DNA from: Pseudomonas canadensis
GTDB taxonomy: Bacteria; Pseudomonadota; Gammaproteobacteria; Pseudomonadales; Pseudomonadaceae
Reading direction: 5' to 3'
DNA: 64,000 nt
NCBI RefSeq assembly: GCF_000503215.1
Contig: NZ_AYTD01000013.1
Span: 486,009 to 550,008, forward strand
The translations under genes were made by a program, and so were the position numbers. Within the stretch, counting starts at the first letter, position 1. Every line of letters begins with the position of its first letter. The notes beneath the pieces are model-generated. The model was not told the origin of the DNA. It made no database searches and saw only the letters and a list, made by a program, of their open reading frames with translations. Positions 1 through 8,578 of this stretch are shown here, piece by piece.

Positions 1-1
1 G

Positions 2-661
2 CCGTTCCAGGTGATCGGAGTGCTGGCGGAAAAAGGCGCCGCCTCCGGCAACAAGGACAGTGACGACCGTGTCGCCATCCCTTACACCGCCGCCAGTGTG
101 CGCCTGTTTGGCAGCTACAACCCTGAGTATGTGGTGATCGCGGCGGCGGATGCGCGCAAGGTCCACGAAGCCGAAGTGGCCATCGACCAGTTGATGAAAA
201 AGCTGCACAACGGCAAGCGTGACTATGAGCTGACCAACAACGCGGCGATGATCCAGGCCGAGGCCCGTACGCAGAACACGCTGTCATTGATGCTCGGTTC
301 CATTGCGGCGATATCTTTGCTGGTGGGCGGGATCGGCGTGATGAATATCATGCTGATGACCGTACGCGAGCGCACCCGTGAAATCGGCATCCGCATGGCC
401 ACCGGCGCACGCCAACGCGACATCCTGCGCCAGTTCCTCACCGAGGCGGTGATGCTCTCGGTGGTCGGCGGCTTGTGCGGCATCGCCCTGGCGTTGTTGG
501 TTGGCGGCGTGTTGGTGCTGGCCAAGGTGGCGGTGCAGTTCTCCCTTTTGGCGGTGTTTGGCGCCTTTGGTTGCGCACTCGTCACCGGTGTCGTATTCGG
601 CTTCATGCCGGCCCGTAAAGCTGCCCGGCTCGATCCGGTTAAGGCGTTGACCAGTGAATAA
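2..661 (+). CDS. pvdT: MacB/PvdT-type ABC exporter, C-terminal part (5' end outside window)
   Basis: This is the last 219 codons of an inner-membrane exporter of the MacB family; the reading frame is already open at the window edge. The visible part holds the end of the periplasmic domain, then the FtsX-type membrane block: a helix around the residues [10 protein letters not shown], the conserved cytoplasmic stretch [15 protein letters not shown], and two more helices before the tail [14 protein letters not shown]. The ATPase domain would lie upstream. The stop overlaps the start of an outer-membrane factor gene by 8 bp, so the two are co-translated. That arrangement in Pseudomonas matches PvdRT-OpmQ, which recycles and secretes pyoverdine. 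A different MacAB-type tripartite pump remains possible because the upstream PvdR-like adaptor is not visible. Confidence 0.75.
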   Translation, partial: PFQVIGVLAEKGAASGNKDSDDRVAIPYTAASVRLFGSYNPEYVVIAAADARKVHEAEVAIDQLMKKLHNGKRDYELTNNAAMIQAEARTQNTLSLMLGSIAAISLLVGGIGVMNIMLMTVRERTREIGIRMATGARQRDILRQFLTEAVMLSVVGGLCGIALALLVGGVLVLAKVAVQFSLLAVFGAFGCALVTGVVFGFMPARKAARLDPVKALTSE

Positions 662-2057
662 ACAGTCCTTTTACCTTCCTGCCTTGTGCGTGTTACTCAG
701 CGCCTGCACCGGCAACCCGCCCGCGCTCGACAGCGGGATTGCAGCGCCTGCCGCCTGGCAATTTGCCGAACGCGACGCCGCCCAGATCATCAACCAGCAA
801 TGGTGGACGCAGTTCGGTAGCCCACAACTGAACCGGCTGGTCGAACAGGCCCGGCGAGACAGTTTCGACGTGGCCGCCGCCACCGCGCGCGTGCGCCAGG
901 CCCAAGCCAGCGCAGTGATCGCCGGTGCGCCGCTGTTGCCGGAAGTGAAGCTCAACCTCACCACCAGCCGCCAGAAGTTGTTACGTGGCCCGGGTGGACC
1001 GGACCTTGACGCTTCGCAAAGCGATGACGCCGTCGACAACTTTGGCGCCAACCTCACCGCCAGCTACGAAGTGGACTTCTGGGGTGGCCGCGCCGCCGCC
1101 CGCGACAGCGCCCTGCATACCCTGCGCGCCAGCGAGTTTGACCAGGCCACCGTGGAGCTGACCTTGCTCAGCAGCGTAGCCGACCGCTACGCACAAACCC
1201 TGGCCGCGCAGCAGCGCCAGCAGATTGCAGAACTGAACCTGGCCAATGCGCGCAGCGTGCTCGACCTGGTGCAGACCCGCTATGACGCCGGCTCCGCCAC
1301 CGCCCTGGAACTGGCCCAGCAAAAAAGCCTGGTGGCCAGCCAGCAACGTCAATTGCCGCTGATTCAGCAGCTGACCGAAGAGTCGCGGATCACGCTGGCC
1401 GCCCTTCTCGGCCAACCCGTCCAAGCCCTGGACCTTGGCAGCGAACCGTTTCAAGCCTTGACCTGGCCTGCCATCGGCGCCGGCATGCCCAGTCAATTGC
1501 TCAGCCGCCGTCCCGATATCGCCAAGGCCGAGGCGCAATTGGCGGCAGCACAGGCCGACGTCACCGTGGCCCGCGCGGCCATGCTGCCCGCCATCACCCT
1601 CGGCGCGACCCTGGGCTCCGACGCCTACAAGGCCGTGGATATCCTGCGCAGCCCCTACTACACGCTGACCGCTGGGCTGGTGGCGCCGATCTTCAACAAC
1701 GGTCGTTTAAGTGCTGAACGCGACAAGGCCCGCGCGCGCCAGGATGAACTGCTGCAAACCTATCGCGGTGCGATCATCAACGGCTTTGCCGACGTGGAAA
1801 AATCCCTCAGCAGCATCACCCGTCTCGACCAGCAGCGCGAATGGCAAAGCGAAGAACTGCAACAGGCCCAGACCGCCTTCCAGATCGCTGAAAGCCGCTA
1901 CCAGGCAGGCGCCGAAGACCTGCTCACGGTACTGGAAACCCAGCGCACGCTGTACGCGGCCCAGGACCAGAACGTGCAACTGCGACTGTCGCGCCTGCAG
2001 GCCAGTATCGCGTTGTACAAAGCCCTGGGCGGCGGCTGGCAGACGCAGATCCGATAA
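654..2057 (+). CDS. opmQ: Outer-membrane efflux lipoprotein, OpmQ/NodT family
   Basis: A 467-residue RND/MacAB-type outer-membrane factor that would form the trimeric TolC-like exit duct for the exporter encoded just before it. It starts at a GTG that overlaps the pvdT stop. The N-terminus is a lipoprotein signal with a lipobox ending at Cys18 (LLSAC). Two OEP repeats follow, each with the usual long helical pairs, for example the [12 protein letters not shown] stretch near residue 283 that is typical of the NodT subfamily. Length and layout are normal. Translational coupling to pvdT supports the name OpmQ; the family assignment is secure, the specific name is by context. Confidence 0.82.
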   Translation: MNKQSFYLPALCVLLSACTGNPPALDSGIAAPAAWQFAERDAAQIINQQWWTQFGSPQLNRLVEQARRDSFDVAAATARVRQAQASAVIAGAPLLPEVKLNLTTSRQKLLRGPGGPDLDASQSDDAVDNFGANLTASYEVDFWGGRAAARDSALHTLRASEFDQATVELTLLSSVADRYAQTLAAQQRQQIAELNLANARSVLDLVQTRYDAGSATALELAQQKSLVASQQRQLPLIQQLTEESRITLAALLGQPVQALDLGSEPFQALTWPAIGAGMPSQLLSRRPDIAKAEAQLAAAQADVTVARAAMLPAITLGATLGSDAYKAVDILRSPYYTLTAGLVAPIFNNGRLSAERDKARARQDELLQTYRGAIINGFADVEKSLSSITRLDQQREWQSEELQQAQTAFQIAESRYQAGAEDLLTVLETQRTLYAAQDQNVQLRLSRLQASIALYKALGGGWQTQIR

Positions 2058-2111
2058 ACAAAACTCCGCTTTCGCACACCAACTGTCTTCTCGCCCTACA
2101 TTCTTGAGCAA

Positions 2112-2156
2112 AGGTCCTTGGTAAAAACACCGAACTCACACGGTTGCCCAGGACCT
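2112..2156 (+). promoter_or_regulatory. Hairpin that buries the ribosome-binding site of the next gene
   Basis: AGGTCCTTGG (2112-2121) can pair with CCCAGGACCT (2147-2156), nine of ten positions matching. The only plausible Shine-Dalgarno for the ATG at 2161 is AGGA at 2150-2153, inside the 3' arm. The stem would therefore limit translation of the following gene unless opened. The pairing is seen in sequence; the regulatory role is inferred. Confidence 0.5.
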
Positions 2157-2160
2157 CTTG

Positions 2161-2904
2161 ATGACTGTCGCAAAATACCTGACATGCGCCTGTCTCTGGG
2201 TGACTGCAAGCGCTGCCCAAGAACTGATTCCTCCCACCGCCATTGACTGGTTGCTGGATTGCCCCCTGCGCACCGCTGAACGCCTGGACCCCGAAGTGCT
2301 GCAACGCACTCAATGCGGCGTCGTGAGCGTGCCGCGCAATTACGCTGTGCCCCGGCAAGGCAACCTGCGCCTCCACCTGACCCGCGTCGGCGCCCGAGAC
2401 CCGCTGAATCGCGAAGGCGTGGTGTTTGTCCTGGCCAGCGATGCGCCCCAAAGGAACCAGGGCGGCACCTTTGTCATTCACCTGACCAGCCTCTGGGGCT
2501 CTTACTCCAACCCAGCGTATCGCACACTGGTCAACCGCTACGACGTCATCGAACTCAGCCCCCGCGACCTCGGCAACGACAATGGAGTCGAACAAGCCGC
2601 CCAAGACCTGGAGTTTGTCCGCACTCAACTGGGCGACGCCCAACTGCTCTACCTGGGCAATGCCGATGCGGCCCGCCTGGGCAACCGTTACGCGGCCCTG
2701 TTTCCCGAACGGGTGGCGCGCATGGTACTGGTCAATGCAAAGCAACCCGAATCGGCGACACCCAAGGTCGAACAACTGCGCCTGAAAGAAACAGCCCAAC
2801 AGGACGCCAGCAGCTGCATCAACCGCTGGATGGGCGACTTTCTGGTGTTCGGCAAGCAACCACCGTCGTCCACGCGCTGCCTCGATTCAGGCAACGGGGA
2901 ATAA
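2161..2904 (+). CDS. Secreted alpha/beta-hydrolase-like protein, probably catalytically dead and shortened
   Basis: A 247-residue protein with a Sec-type signal peptide (hydrophobic residues 5-19, ending near ASAA). From about residue 40 it follows the tripeptidyl-aminopeptidase-like alpha/beta hydrolase pattern: CGVVSVPRNY, an oxyanion-region SPRDLGND, then the nucleophile-elbow region followed by RYAALFPERVARMVLVN. The elbow, expected as GxSxG, reads GNADA at residues 166-170, so the serine is replaced by alanine. Members of the family are usually about twice as long; the lid and C-terminal catalytic His region are absent. ATG 2161 is preferred over TTG 2158 because of its spacing from AGGA. 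It may be a binding protein or a decaying gene; its role is unknown. Confidence 0.6.
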   Translation: MTVAKYLTCACLWVTASAAQELIPPTAIDWLLDCPLRTAERLDPEVLQRTQCGVVSVPRNYAVPRQGNLRLHLTRVGARDPLNREGVVFVLASDAPQRNQGGTFVIHLTSLWGSYSNPAYRTLVNRYDVIELSPRDLGNDNGVEQAAQDLEFVRTQLGDAQLLYLGNADAARLGNRYAALFPERVARMVLVNAKQPESATPKVEQLRLKETAQQDASSCINRWMGDFLVFGKQPPSSTRCLDSGNGE

Positions 2905-2978
2905 CCATCCGATTGCGACCTGTTGCCATCGAAAACGACACCCGCCGTTGACGCTGCATCCCGATCGTTATTAAGTGC

Positions 2979-2996
2979 TATTAATCCGCATTAATA
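2979..2996. promoter_or_regulatory. Perfect inverted repeat before the GntR gene, candidate operator
   Basis: TATTAAT-CCGC-ATTAATA is a perfect 7-4-7 inverted repeat 16 bp before the ATG of the FCD regulator gene. Its position and symmetry suit an autoregulatory operator. No second copy was seen before the transporter genes. Confidence 0.45.
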
Positions 2997-3011
2997 CGAT
3001 AAATCGAACCT

Positions 3012-3779
3012 ATGCTAAGCCGCCCGCTACGACGCAAACGCCAGAAGCTGTCCGATGTAATTGTCGAGTCGGTCAAGCGCTCCATCGTCACCGACGCCTT
3101 GAAGCCCGGCGACCGCCTGCCCACCGAACGCGAACTGATGGAAAGCTTCCAGTGCTCCAAAGGTTCGGCCCGCGAAGCGCTCAAGGCACTGGAAGTGGAA
3201 GGCCTGGTGAGCACCCGCACCGGGCCCAGCGGCGGCGCCTACCTGAACCAGGCCGGCACCGAACCGGCCAGCCGCGCGTTGCGCAACTACCTGCACTTCC
3301 AGCACCTGGACGGCGAACAGGTGTACCAACTGCGCAAAGTCATCGAAGTGGAACTGGCGGTGTCGGTGCTTGGGCGCTTGAGCGAGGACGACTACCAGGC
3401 CCTGCAAGACAACGTGGATTTTTGCAGCGCCCCCGAAGACAGCGAGGCCGGCCAGCGTGAACAGCGCCTGGCGGAACTGGAGTTCCATAACCTGCTGGCC
3501 AAGGCCTGCCCCAACCCGTTGCTGAGTTTCATGGCGCAGTTCCTAAACGATCTGCTGCGCGACCTGGTGGTGCTGAAAAAAGCCTACAAGCCCAAGCGCA
3601 AGCAGTTCGACGCCGCCAACCTGGACTATCACAAGCAGTTACTGATCGCCTTTCGTGCCGGGGATGAAAGCGCGGTGCGCAGCTTGATGCATGAACACAT
3701 GTGCGATGCCGAACACCACATGACCGCCCTTGAAGGCCAGGTCAGCCCGCATTTTCTACTGGAGTTCGATCACTCTTAA
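3012..3779 (+). CDS. GntR-family transcriptional regulator, FCD subfamily
   Basis: A 255-residue DNA-binding repressor/activator. Residues 10-80 form the GntR winged helix (LPTERELMESFQCSKGSAREALKALEVEGLV), and residues 95-240 form an FCD ligand-binding all-helical domain with the usual acidic and His residues (E-F-H near residue 159, H near 203 and 222) that bind a metal and often a small carboxylate. It lies upstream of, and on the same strand as, a HAAT-type ABC importer and two C-N hydrolase genes, separated from them by a REP doublet, so it is the likely regulator of that cluster. A perfect inverted repeat at 2979-2996 may be its own operator. Its ligand cannot be told from sequence. Confidence 0.88.
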   Translation: MLSRPLRRKRQKLSDVIVESVKRSIVTDALKPGDRLPTERELMESFQCSKGSAREALKALEVEGLVSTRTGPSGGAYLNQAGTEPASRALRNYLHFQHLDGEQVYQLRKVIEVELAVSVLGRLSEDDYQALQDNVDFCSAPEDSEAGQREQRLAELEFHNLLAKACPNPLLSFMAQFLNDLLRDLVVLKKAYKPKRKQFDAANLDYHKQLLIAFRAGDESAVRSLMHEHMCDAEHHMTALEGQVSPHFLLEFDHS

Positions 3780-3798
3780 AAAACACCACAGACCCAAC

Positions 3799-3885
3799 GT
3801 GGGAGCGGGCTTGCTCGCGAAGGCGGTGAGTCAGCAAAGCATCCGGTGGCTGATACACCGCATTCGCGAGCAAGCCCGCTCCCAC
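3799..3885. repeat. REP doublet 1 (inverted pair)
   Basis: Two Pseudomonas REP palindromes in opposite orientation, GTGGGAGCGGGCTTGCTCGC at the left end and its complement at the right, enclosing about 45 bp. It separates the GntR gene from the transporter operon and would fold into one long hairpin in RNA. Confidence 0.9.
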
Positions 3886-3916
3886 AGTTTCTGTCCGCGT
3901 TTCACCTCAATAAAAA

Positions 3917-3940
3917 GGCCTGCCCACAGGCCCTTGCTCC
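3917..3940 (-). terminator. Intrinsic-terminator-like hairpin reading on the minus strand
   Basis: GGCCTG-CCCA-CAGGCC at 3917-3932 is a perfect 6-bp stem. On the minus strand it is followed by a run of five T (3916-3912), the form of an intrinsic terminator; on the plus strand the tail is not T-rich. No minus-strand gene enters here, so it would stop antisense transcription from the transporter operon. Confidence 0.4.
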
Positions 3941-3991
3941 ACCGTATCGCCATTGCCACTCCTGCCAATAACTAAACCAGGGAGTCACCCC

Positions 3992-5194
3992 ATGCAGCGT
4001 CGTACGTTGTTGAAAGCCAGTCTTACCGCAGCCGCAGCTCTCAGCCTCCCGCTGAGCATTCGGTCTGCATTCGCCGCCGAGCCCTTTACCTTTTACGGCC
4101 TCAAGTCCATGTCTGGCGCCTTTGCCAGCTATGGCAAGTTTGCCGACATGGGTTCGCGCCTGGCGGTGGAACAACACCCCGAGCTGCTCGGCCGCCCGCT
4201 GAACTACAAGGTGATCGACACCGAAGGCAACGCCGGCAAGGCCGTGCGCAAGGTGCAGGAAGCCATCCAGCAGGACGGTGCGCGGTTCTTCCAGGGCTGC
4301 ACCCTGTCGTCGTCGGCACTGGCGGTGGCGAAGGAGGTGGACAAGGTCGGCGGTGTGTTCATGACCCCGGTGGGCGCCGATGAAGTCACCGGCAAGGACT
4401 GCAACAAGGCAACCTTCCGCTGGTCGGTGCCCACCTACGGCGCGATCCGTGAAACCATGGTGCCGCTGATCAAGCTGCTGCCGGACGCCAAGCGTTGGTA
4501 CACCATCACCCCGCAATACGTGTTCGGCGAAGCGCTGCTCGAAGGCGCGAAGAATGTGCTCAAGGAAAACGGCCTGGAACACATCGGCAACAGCTACCAC
4601 TCGTTGCAGGAACAGGAATTTTCCGGCTACCTGACCAACGCCATCGCCGCCAAGCCCGATGTGCTGGTGCTGCTCAACTTCGGCAGCCAGTCGTCCAACA
4701 CCCTGCGCCAGGCGGTGAACTTCGGTATCAAGGAGCGCATGAAGGTGTTGCTGGTATGGTCCGCCGGCCTCGACCAGTTCCAGGAACTGGGCAGTGATGT
4801 GCTGGAAGGTGTGTACCTCGGCGCGCAGTACTGGCACCAGGTCGACACCCCGCTCAACCGTGAACTGGTCAAGCTCACCCAAGCCAAATACGGCATCAAC
4901 CCTACCTACCCGCTGGCCGCCGATTACATCAGCACCAAGGTCATGCTCGAAGCCATCATTTCTACCGGCAGTTTCGACGGACCGACCGTGGCCAAGGCCC
5001 TGCAGGGCCTGAGCTACGAAGGGCCCACCGGCAAGGAATCGATCCGCGCCGGCGACCACCAGGTGATCAAGGATTACTACCTGCTGATCGGCAAAGCCAC
5101 CGCCGACATGGCCGACAAGGATGACCTGGCCAAGGTACTCAGCGCCGGTCAGTCGTTCCCGCCCGTGGACGCCACAGGCTGCACGCTCGGCTGA
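3992..5194 (+). CDS. HAAT-family ABC transporter substrate-binding protein
   Basis: A 400-residue periplasmic binding protein of the branched-chain amino acid/amide type (LivK/UrtA-like fold). The start ATG at 3992 follows GGGAG and gives an N-terminus with a twin-arginine-like signal, RRTLLKAS, and a hydrophobic segment ending at AFA-AEP near residue 29. The mature part shows the type I periplasmic-binding fold (LKSMSGAFASYGKFADMGSRLA; FFQGCTLSSSALAVA). It is the first gene of a five-gene importer set. The downstream hydrolase and amidase suggest an amide, ureido or similar nitrogen compound rather than leucine. The substrate is not resolvable here. Confidence 0.85.
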   Translation: MQRRTLLKASLTAAAALSLPLSIRSAFAAEPFTFYGLKSMSGAFASYGKFADMGSRLAVEQHPELLGRPLNYKVIDTEGNAGKAVRKVQEAIQQDGARFFQGCTLSSSALAVAKEVDKVGGVFMTPVGADEVTGKDCNKATFRWSVPTYGAIRETMVPLIKLLPDAKRWYTITPQYVFGEALLEGAKNVLKENGLEHIGNSYHSLQEQEFSGYLTNAIAAKPDVLVLLNFGSQSSNTLRQAVNFGIKERMKVLLVWSAGLDQFQELGSDVLEGVYLGAQYWHQVDTPLNRELVKLTQAKYGINPTYPLAADYISTKVMLEAIISTGSFDGPTVAKALQGLSYEGPTGKESIRAGDHQVIKDYYLLIGKATADMADKDDLAKVLSAGQSFPPVDATGCTLG

Positions 5195-5251
5195 TCCCCT
5201 GAATTTGGTAGCGCAGGGCCGTGCAAGCGGCCTCCTGCAGAGGGTTCCTGC

Positions 5252-6112
5252 ATGCTTAATCTTTATCTGTTCCAGATCCTCAACGGCCTTGGGCTGGGGA
5301 TGATCTACTTCCTGATCGCGGTCGGGCTGACGATCATTTTCGGCCTGCTCAACTTCGTCAACTTCGCCCACGGCGCGTTCTTCCTGCTGGGTGCCTATAT
5401 CTGCTACACCGCTGTGAGCCTCACTGGCAACTTCTGGCTGGCGTTGCTGATTGCGCCGCTGGTGGTGGCCGCGCTGGCCTGGGCCATCGAGCGGTTGTTG
5501 ATCCAACGCATCTATCACTTACCGCACATGTTCCAGATCCTGGTAACCCTGGGGATCGCGCTGATCATCCAGGAGGCCAGCGTGATGATCTGGGGCCCGG
5601 TGGGCAAAAGCGTCGCCGTGCCGGAACTGCTGCGCGGCGTGCTGGTGGTGGGTGACTTCGTCTACCCCTACTACCGCCTGTTTCTCATCGTGTTTTCCGG
5701 GCTCGTCGGCCTGGGCCTGTGGCTGCTGCTGGAACGCACGCGCTTCGGCGCCCTGGTGCGGGCCGGCAGTGAAAGCACCGAGACCGTGTCGCTGCTGGGC
5801 ACCAACATCTTCCGGCTGTTCTCCATGACCTTCGCCCTCGGCGTAGCCCTGGCCGGCGTCGCGGGCGTGCTGTTCGCCCCGTTGCGCGGCGCCCAACCCT
5901 TTGTCGGCCCGGAGATTCTCGGCGTGGCCTTCGTGGTGGTGGTGATCGGCGGCATGGGCTCGTTCAGCGGTGCGCTGGTCGGCGGTTTGCTGGTGGGCGT
6001 GGTGCAAAGCCTGATGACCACACTCTGGCCCCAGGGTGCGAGCCTGATGATCTACGGCGCCATGGCCGTGGTGATTCTGGTCCGTCCCTACGGCCTGTTT
6101 GGGAGAGCCTGA
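5252..6112 (+). CDS. Branched-chain-type ABC transporter permease (LivH family)
   Basis: A 286-residue polytopic membrane protein with about eight hydrophobic helices. Near the N-terminus it has the LivH signature GLTIIFGLLNFVNFAHGAFF, and near the C-terminus GAQPFVGPEILGVAFVVVVIGGMGS, which contains the EAA-like contact region. It pairs with the LivM-type permease that starts one base after its stop. The length is normal for the family. Confidence 0.9.
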   Translation: MLNLYLFQILNGLGLGMIYFLIAVGLTIIFGLLNFVNFAHGAFFLLGAYICYTAVSLTGNFWLALLIAPLVVAALAWAIERLLIQRIYHLPHMFQILVTLGIALIIQEASVMIWGPVGKSVAVPELLRGVLVVGDFVYPYYRLFLIVFSGLVGLGLWLLLERTRFGALVRAGSESTETVSLLGTNIFRLFSMTFALGVALAGVAGVLFAPLRGAQPFVGPEILGVAFVVVVIGGMGSFSGALVGGLLVGVVQSLMTTLWPQGASLMIYGAMAVVILVRPYGLFGRA

Positions 6113-6113
6113 C

Positions 6114-7124
6114 ATGAGCGAGAAAAACCCCCTGCCGTTTGCCAAGACGCAATCGCGCGCAATGTTGCTGTGGGTGTTGGCGGTGCTGATCGGCCTACCG
6201 TTGATATTGCCCTCGGCGACCCTGGCCACCGAGATCCTGATCTTTGCGATGGCGGCCTTGGCCTGCAACCTGCTGCTGGGCTACACCGGCCTGCTCTCCT
6301 TCGGCCAAGGCATCTTCTTCGGGGCCGGCGCGTATTGCGCGGCGTTGCTGATGATCCACCTGCAACTGGGCCTGTTCACGGCGTTGCTCGGCGCCGCCGT
6401 GGCCGGTGGTTTCCTGGCGTTGCTGGTGGGCGCCCTGGCGATCCGTCGCACCGGCATCTACTTCGTGATGCTGACCCTGGCGTTCAGCCAGATGGCCTAC
6501 TTTGTCGCCTACACCCTCAGCGACTGGACCGGTGGCGACAACGGCCTGCTCAGCGTGCCGCGCCCGGAGATCCGCGTGGGTGAAACGGTGCTGCTGTCAC
6601 TGGCCGACGCCCGCGCCTTCTACGGCTTTGTCGCAGTGCTGTTCCTGCTGATCTTCATCGGCGCACGCCGGGTGATTGCGTCACCGTTCGGCAGCACCTT
6701 GATGGCGATCCGCGAAAACGAAACCCGTGCCTCTGCCATCGGCTACGACACACGCCACTTCAAGATCCTGGTGTTTGTGCTGTCCGGCGCGGTCACCGGA
6801 ATTGCCGGCGCGCTGTACGCGATGCTGCTGCACTTTGTGCCGCTGTCGAATATCGACCTGGCGATGTCCGAGAACATCCTGATCATGACCATCGTTGGCG
6901 GCACCGGCTCGTTGTTCGGCTCATTGCTTGGTGCCGGTTCCATCGTGCTGCTCGGAGATTTCCTCTCCGACCTGTGGCCGCGCTGGCTGATGCTGCTGGG
7001 GGTGATCCTGATCCTGGTGGTGATCTTCATGCGCGGCGGTTTGTGGGGCGGCCTCGCGTCGCTGTTCGAAAAGGTACGCGGCCATCGCAAAACGGCCGTT
7101 GTCGCCAAGGAGGAAGGGCTATGA
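6114..7124 (+). CDS. Branched-chain-type ABC transporter permease (LivM family)
   Basis: A 336-residue second permease of the HAAT importer. The chosen ATG at 6114 lies one base after the livH stop and follows GGGAGAG; a TTG 15 bp earlier would lie inside the previous gene and is not needed. Markers are GYTGLLSFGQGIFFGAGAY in the first third and the GSLFGSLLGA region near residue 270. It overlaps the ATPase gene by ATGA, indicating coupled translation. Confidence 0.9.
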   Translation: MSEKNPLPFAKTQSRAMLLWVLAVLIGLPLILPSATLATEILIFAMAALACNLLLGYTGLLSFGQGIFFGAGAYCAALLMIHLQLGLFTALLGAAVAGGFLALLVGALAIRRTGIYFVMLTLAFSQMAYFVAYTLSDWTGGDNGLLSVPRPEIRVGETVLLSLADARAFYGFVAVLFLLIFIGARRVIASPFGSTLMAIRENETRASAIGYDTRHFKILVFVLSGAVTGIAGALYAMLLHFVPLSNIDLAMSENILIMTIVGGTGSLFGSLLGAGSIVLLGDFLSDLWPRWLMLLGVILILVVIFMRGGLWGGLASLFEKVRGHRKTAVVAKEEGL

Positions 7125-7870
7125 GCATCCTTTTGGAAACCAGAGACCTGGAACTGGCCTACGGCGCGTTCCATGCGGTGAACGGCGTGAACCTCAAGGT
7201 CGAGGCGGGCACTATCCATACCATCATCGGCCCCAACGGCGCGGGCAAGACCAGCCTGTTCCACTGCCTCACCGGCGAACGCCAGGCCACCGCCGGGGCG
7301 ATCCACTTCGACGGCAAGAACCTGATGCGCAAGCCTGCCCACGGCCGCGTCGGCCTGGGTATGGCGCGCTCGTTCCAGCTCACCAGCCTGTTCCAGAACC
7401 TCAGCGTGCGCGAAAACCTGCGCCTCGCCGCCCAAGGCCGCGACGGTGCACGCGCACTGAATTTCTGGCGCCGCGTCGACAGCAAGCGCGAACACCTGGA
7501 GATGGCCGACCAGGTGCTGGAGCGCCTGCAACTCACGGCCCGCGCCGGCACCCTGGCCGGTGAGTTGTCACACGGCCAGCAGCGGGTGCTGGAGGTGGGC
7601 ATGTCGATCTGCTCCAAACCGAAACTGTTGATGCTGGATGAGCCCACCTCGGGCATGGGCATCGATGACATCCCAATCATGACGCAGTTGATCAGCGACC
7701 TCGGCCGCGACCACACGGTGCTGCTGATCGAACACAACATGAGCATCGTCATGTCCATCAGCCAACGCATCACGGTGATGAGCCACGGGCAGATCCTGGT
7801 CGAAGGCACACCGGAATTCGTGCGCGCCGATGAGCGTGTGCGCACTGCATACCTTGGGGAGGCTGCCTGA
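7121..7870 (+). CDS. HAAT transporter ATP-binding protein (LivG family)
   Basis: A 249-residue ATPase. It carries Walker A GPNGAGKTS near residue 39, the ABC signature in the form LSHGQQRVLEVGM near 149, Walker B LLMLDEPTSGM and the switch His in LLIEHNM. The LivG-type insertion NFWRRVDSKREHLE around residue 110 separates it from LivF. Its ATG sits inside the livM stop (ATGA), with GGAGGAAG as an excellent ribosome-binding site, and its stop overlaps the next ATG by one base. Confidence 0.92.
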   Translation: MSILLETRDLELAYGAFHAVNGVNLKVEAGTIHTIIGPNGAGKTSLFHCLTGERQATAGAIHFDGKNLMRKPAHGRVGLGMARSFQLTSLFQNLSVRENLRLAAQGRDGARALNFWRRVDSKREHLEMADQVLERLQLTARAGTLAGELSHGQQRVLEVGMSICSKPKLLMLDEPTSGMGIDDIPIMTQLISDLGRDHTVLLIEHNMSIVMSISQRITVMSHGQILVEGTPEFVRADERVRTAYLGEAA

Positions 7871-8565
7871 TGCTGATCGTTGAGAACATCCATTCCTACT
7901 ACGACAAGAGCCACGTGCTGGAAGGCGTGTCGCTGACCGTCAACCCTGGCGAACTGGTGACGTTGCTGGGGCGTAATGGCGCCGGCAAGACCACCACCCT
8001 GCGCAGCATTCTCGGCATCATCTGCCCGCGCCAGGGCCAGATCCACTTCAACGGCCAGGCACTGGTGGGCCAGAAGATCTTCGAAATTGCCCGCCAGGGT
8101 TTGGCGCTAGTGCCGGAGAACCGTGGGATCTTCCGCCTGCTCACGGTCGAGGAAAACCTGCGCATCGCCGCACGCAAGACCAGCCGCTGGCAGCTCGAAG
8201 ACGTGTACGCCATGTTCCCGCGCCTCAAGGAGCGGCGCAAAAACGCTGGCCACGCGTTGTCCGGCGGCGAGCAACAAATGCTCGCCATCGCCCGTGCCCT
8301 GCTCAACGATCCCAAGCTGCTGATCCTCGATGAACCCACCGAAGGCCTGGCCCCGGTCATCGTCGACGAGCTGGTGAAGATCCTGCGCAAGGTCAAGGAC
8401 GACGGCCTGCCGGTGCTGCTGGTGGAACAAAACCTGATGGTCTGCGACAAGCTCGCCGACCGCCATTACGTGCTTGAACAGGGCCGCGTGGTCTACGAGG
8501 GCAGCGCCGAAGCCTTCCGCGCCGACCCGACCATCAAAAACCGTTATTTGGCCCTGAGTGCCTGA
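7870..8565 (+). CDS. HAAT transporter ATP-binding protein (LivF family)
   Basis: A 231-residue ATPase partner to the preceding one. It has Walker A GRNGAGKTT, the LivF hallmark ALVPENRGIFRLLTVEENL, signature LSGGEQQMLAIAR, and Walker B LLILDEPTEGLAP. It is translationally coupled to the livG-type gene. Together the two ATPases, two permeases and binding protein make a complete importer. Confidence 0.92.
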   Translation: MLIVENIHSYYDKSHVLEGVSLTVNPGELVTLLGRNGAGKTTTLRSILGIICPRQGQIHFNGQALVGQKIFEIARQGLALVPENRGIFRLLTVEENLRIAARKTSRWQLEDVYAMFPRLKERRKNAGHALSGGEQQMLAIARALLNDPKLLILDEPTEGLAPVIVDELVKILRKVKDDGLPVLLVEQNLMVCDKLADRHYVLEQGRVVYEGSAEAFRADPTIKNRYLALSA

Positions 8566-8578
8566 CCGGAGACTACTG

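Noticed and set aside
6099..6113. TTG 6099 as start of the LivM-type permease
   Set aside because: It lies within the preceding gene; ATG 6114 has GGGAGAG at proper spacing and starts directly after the stop.
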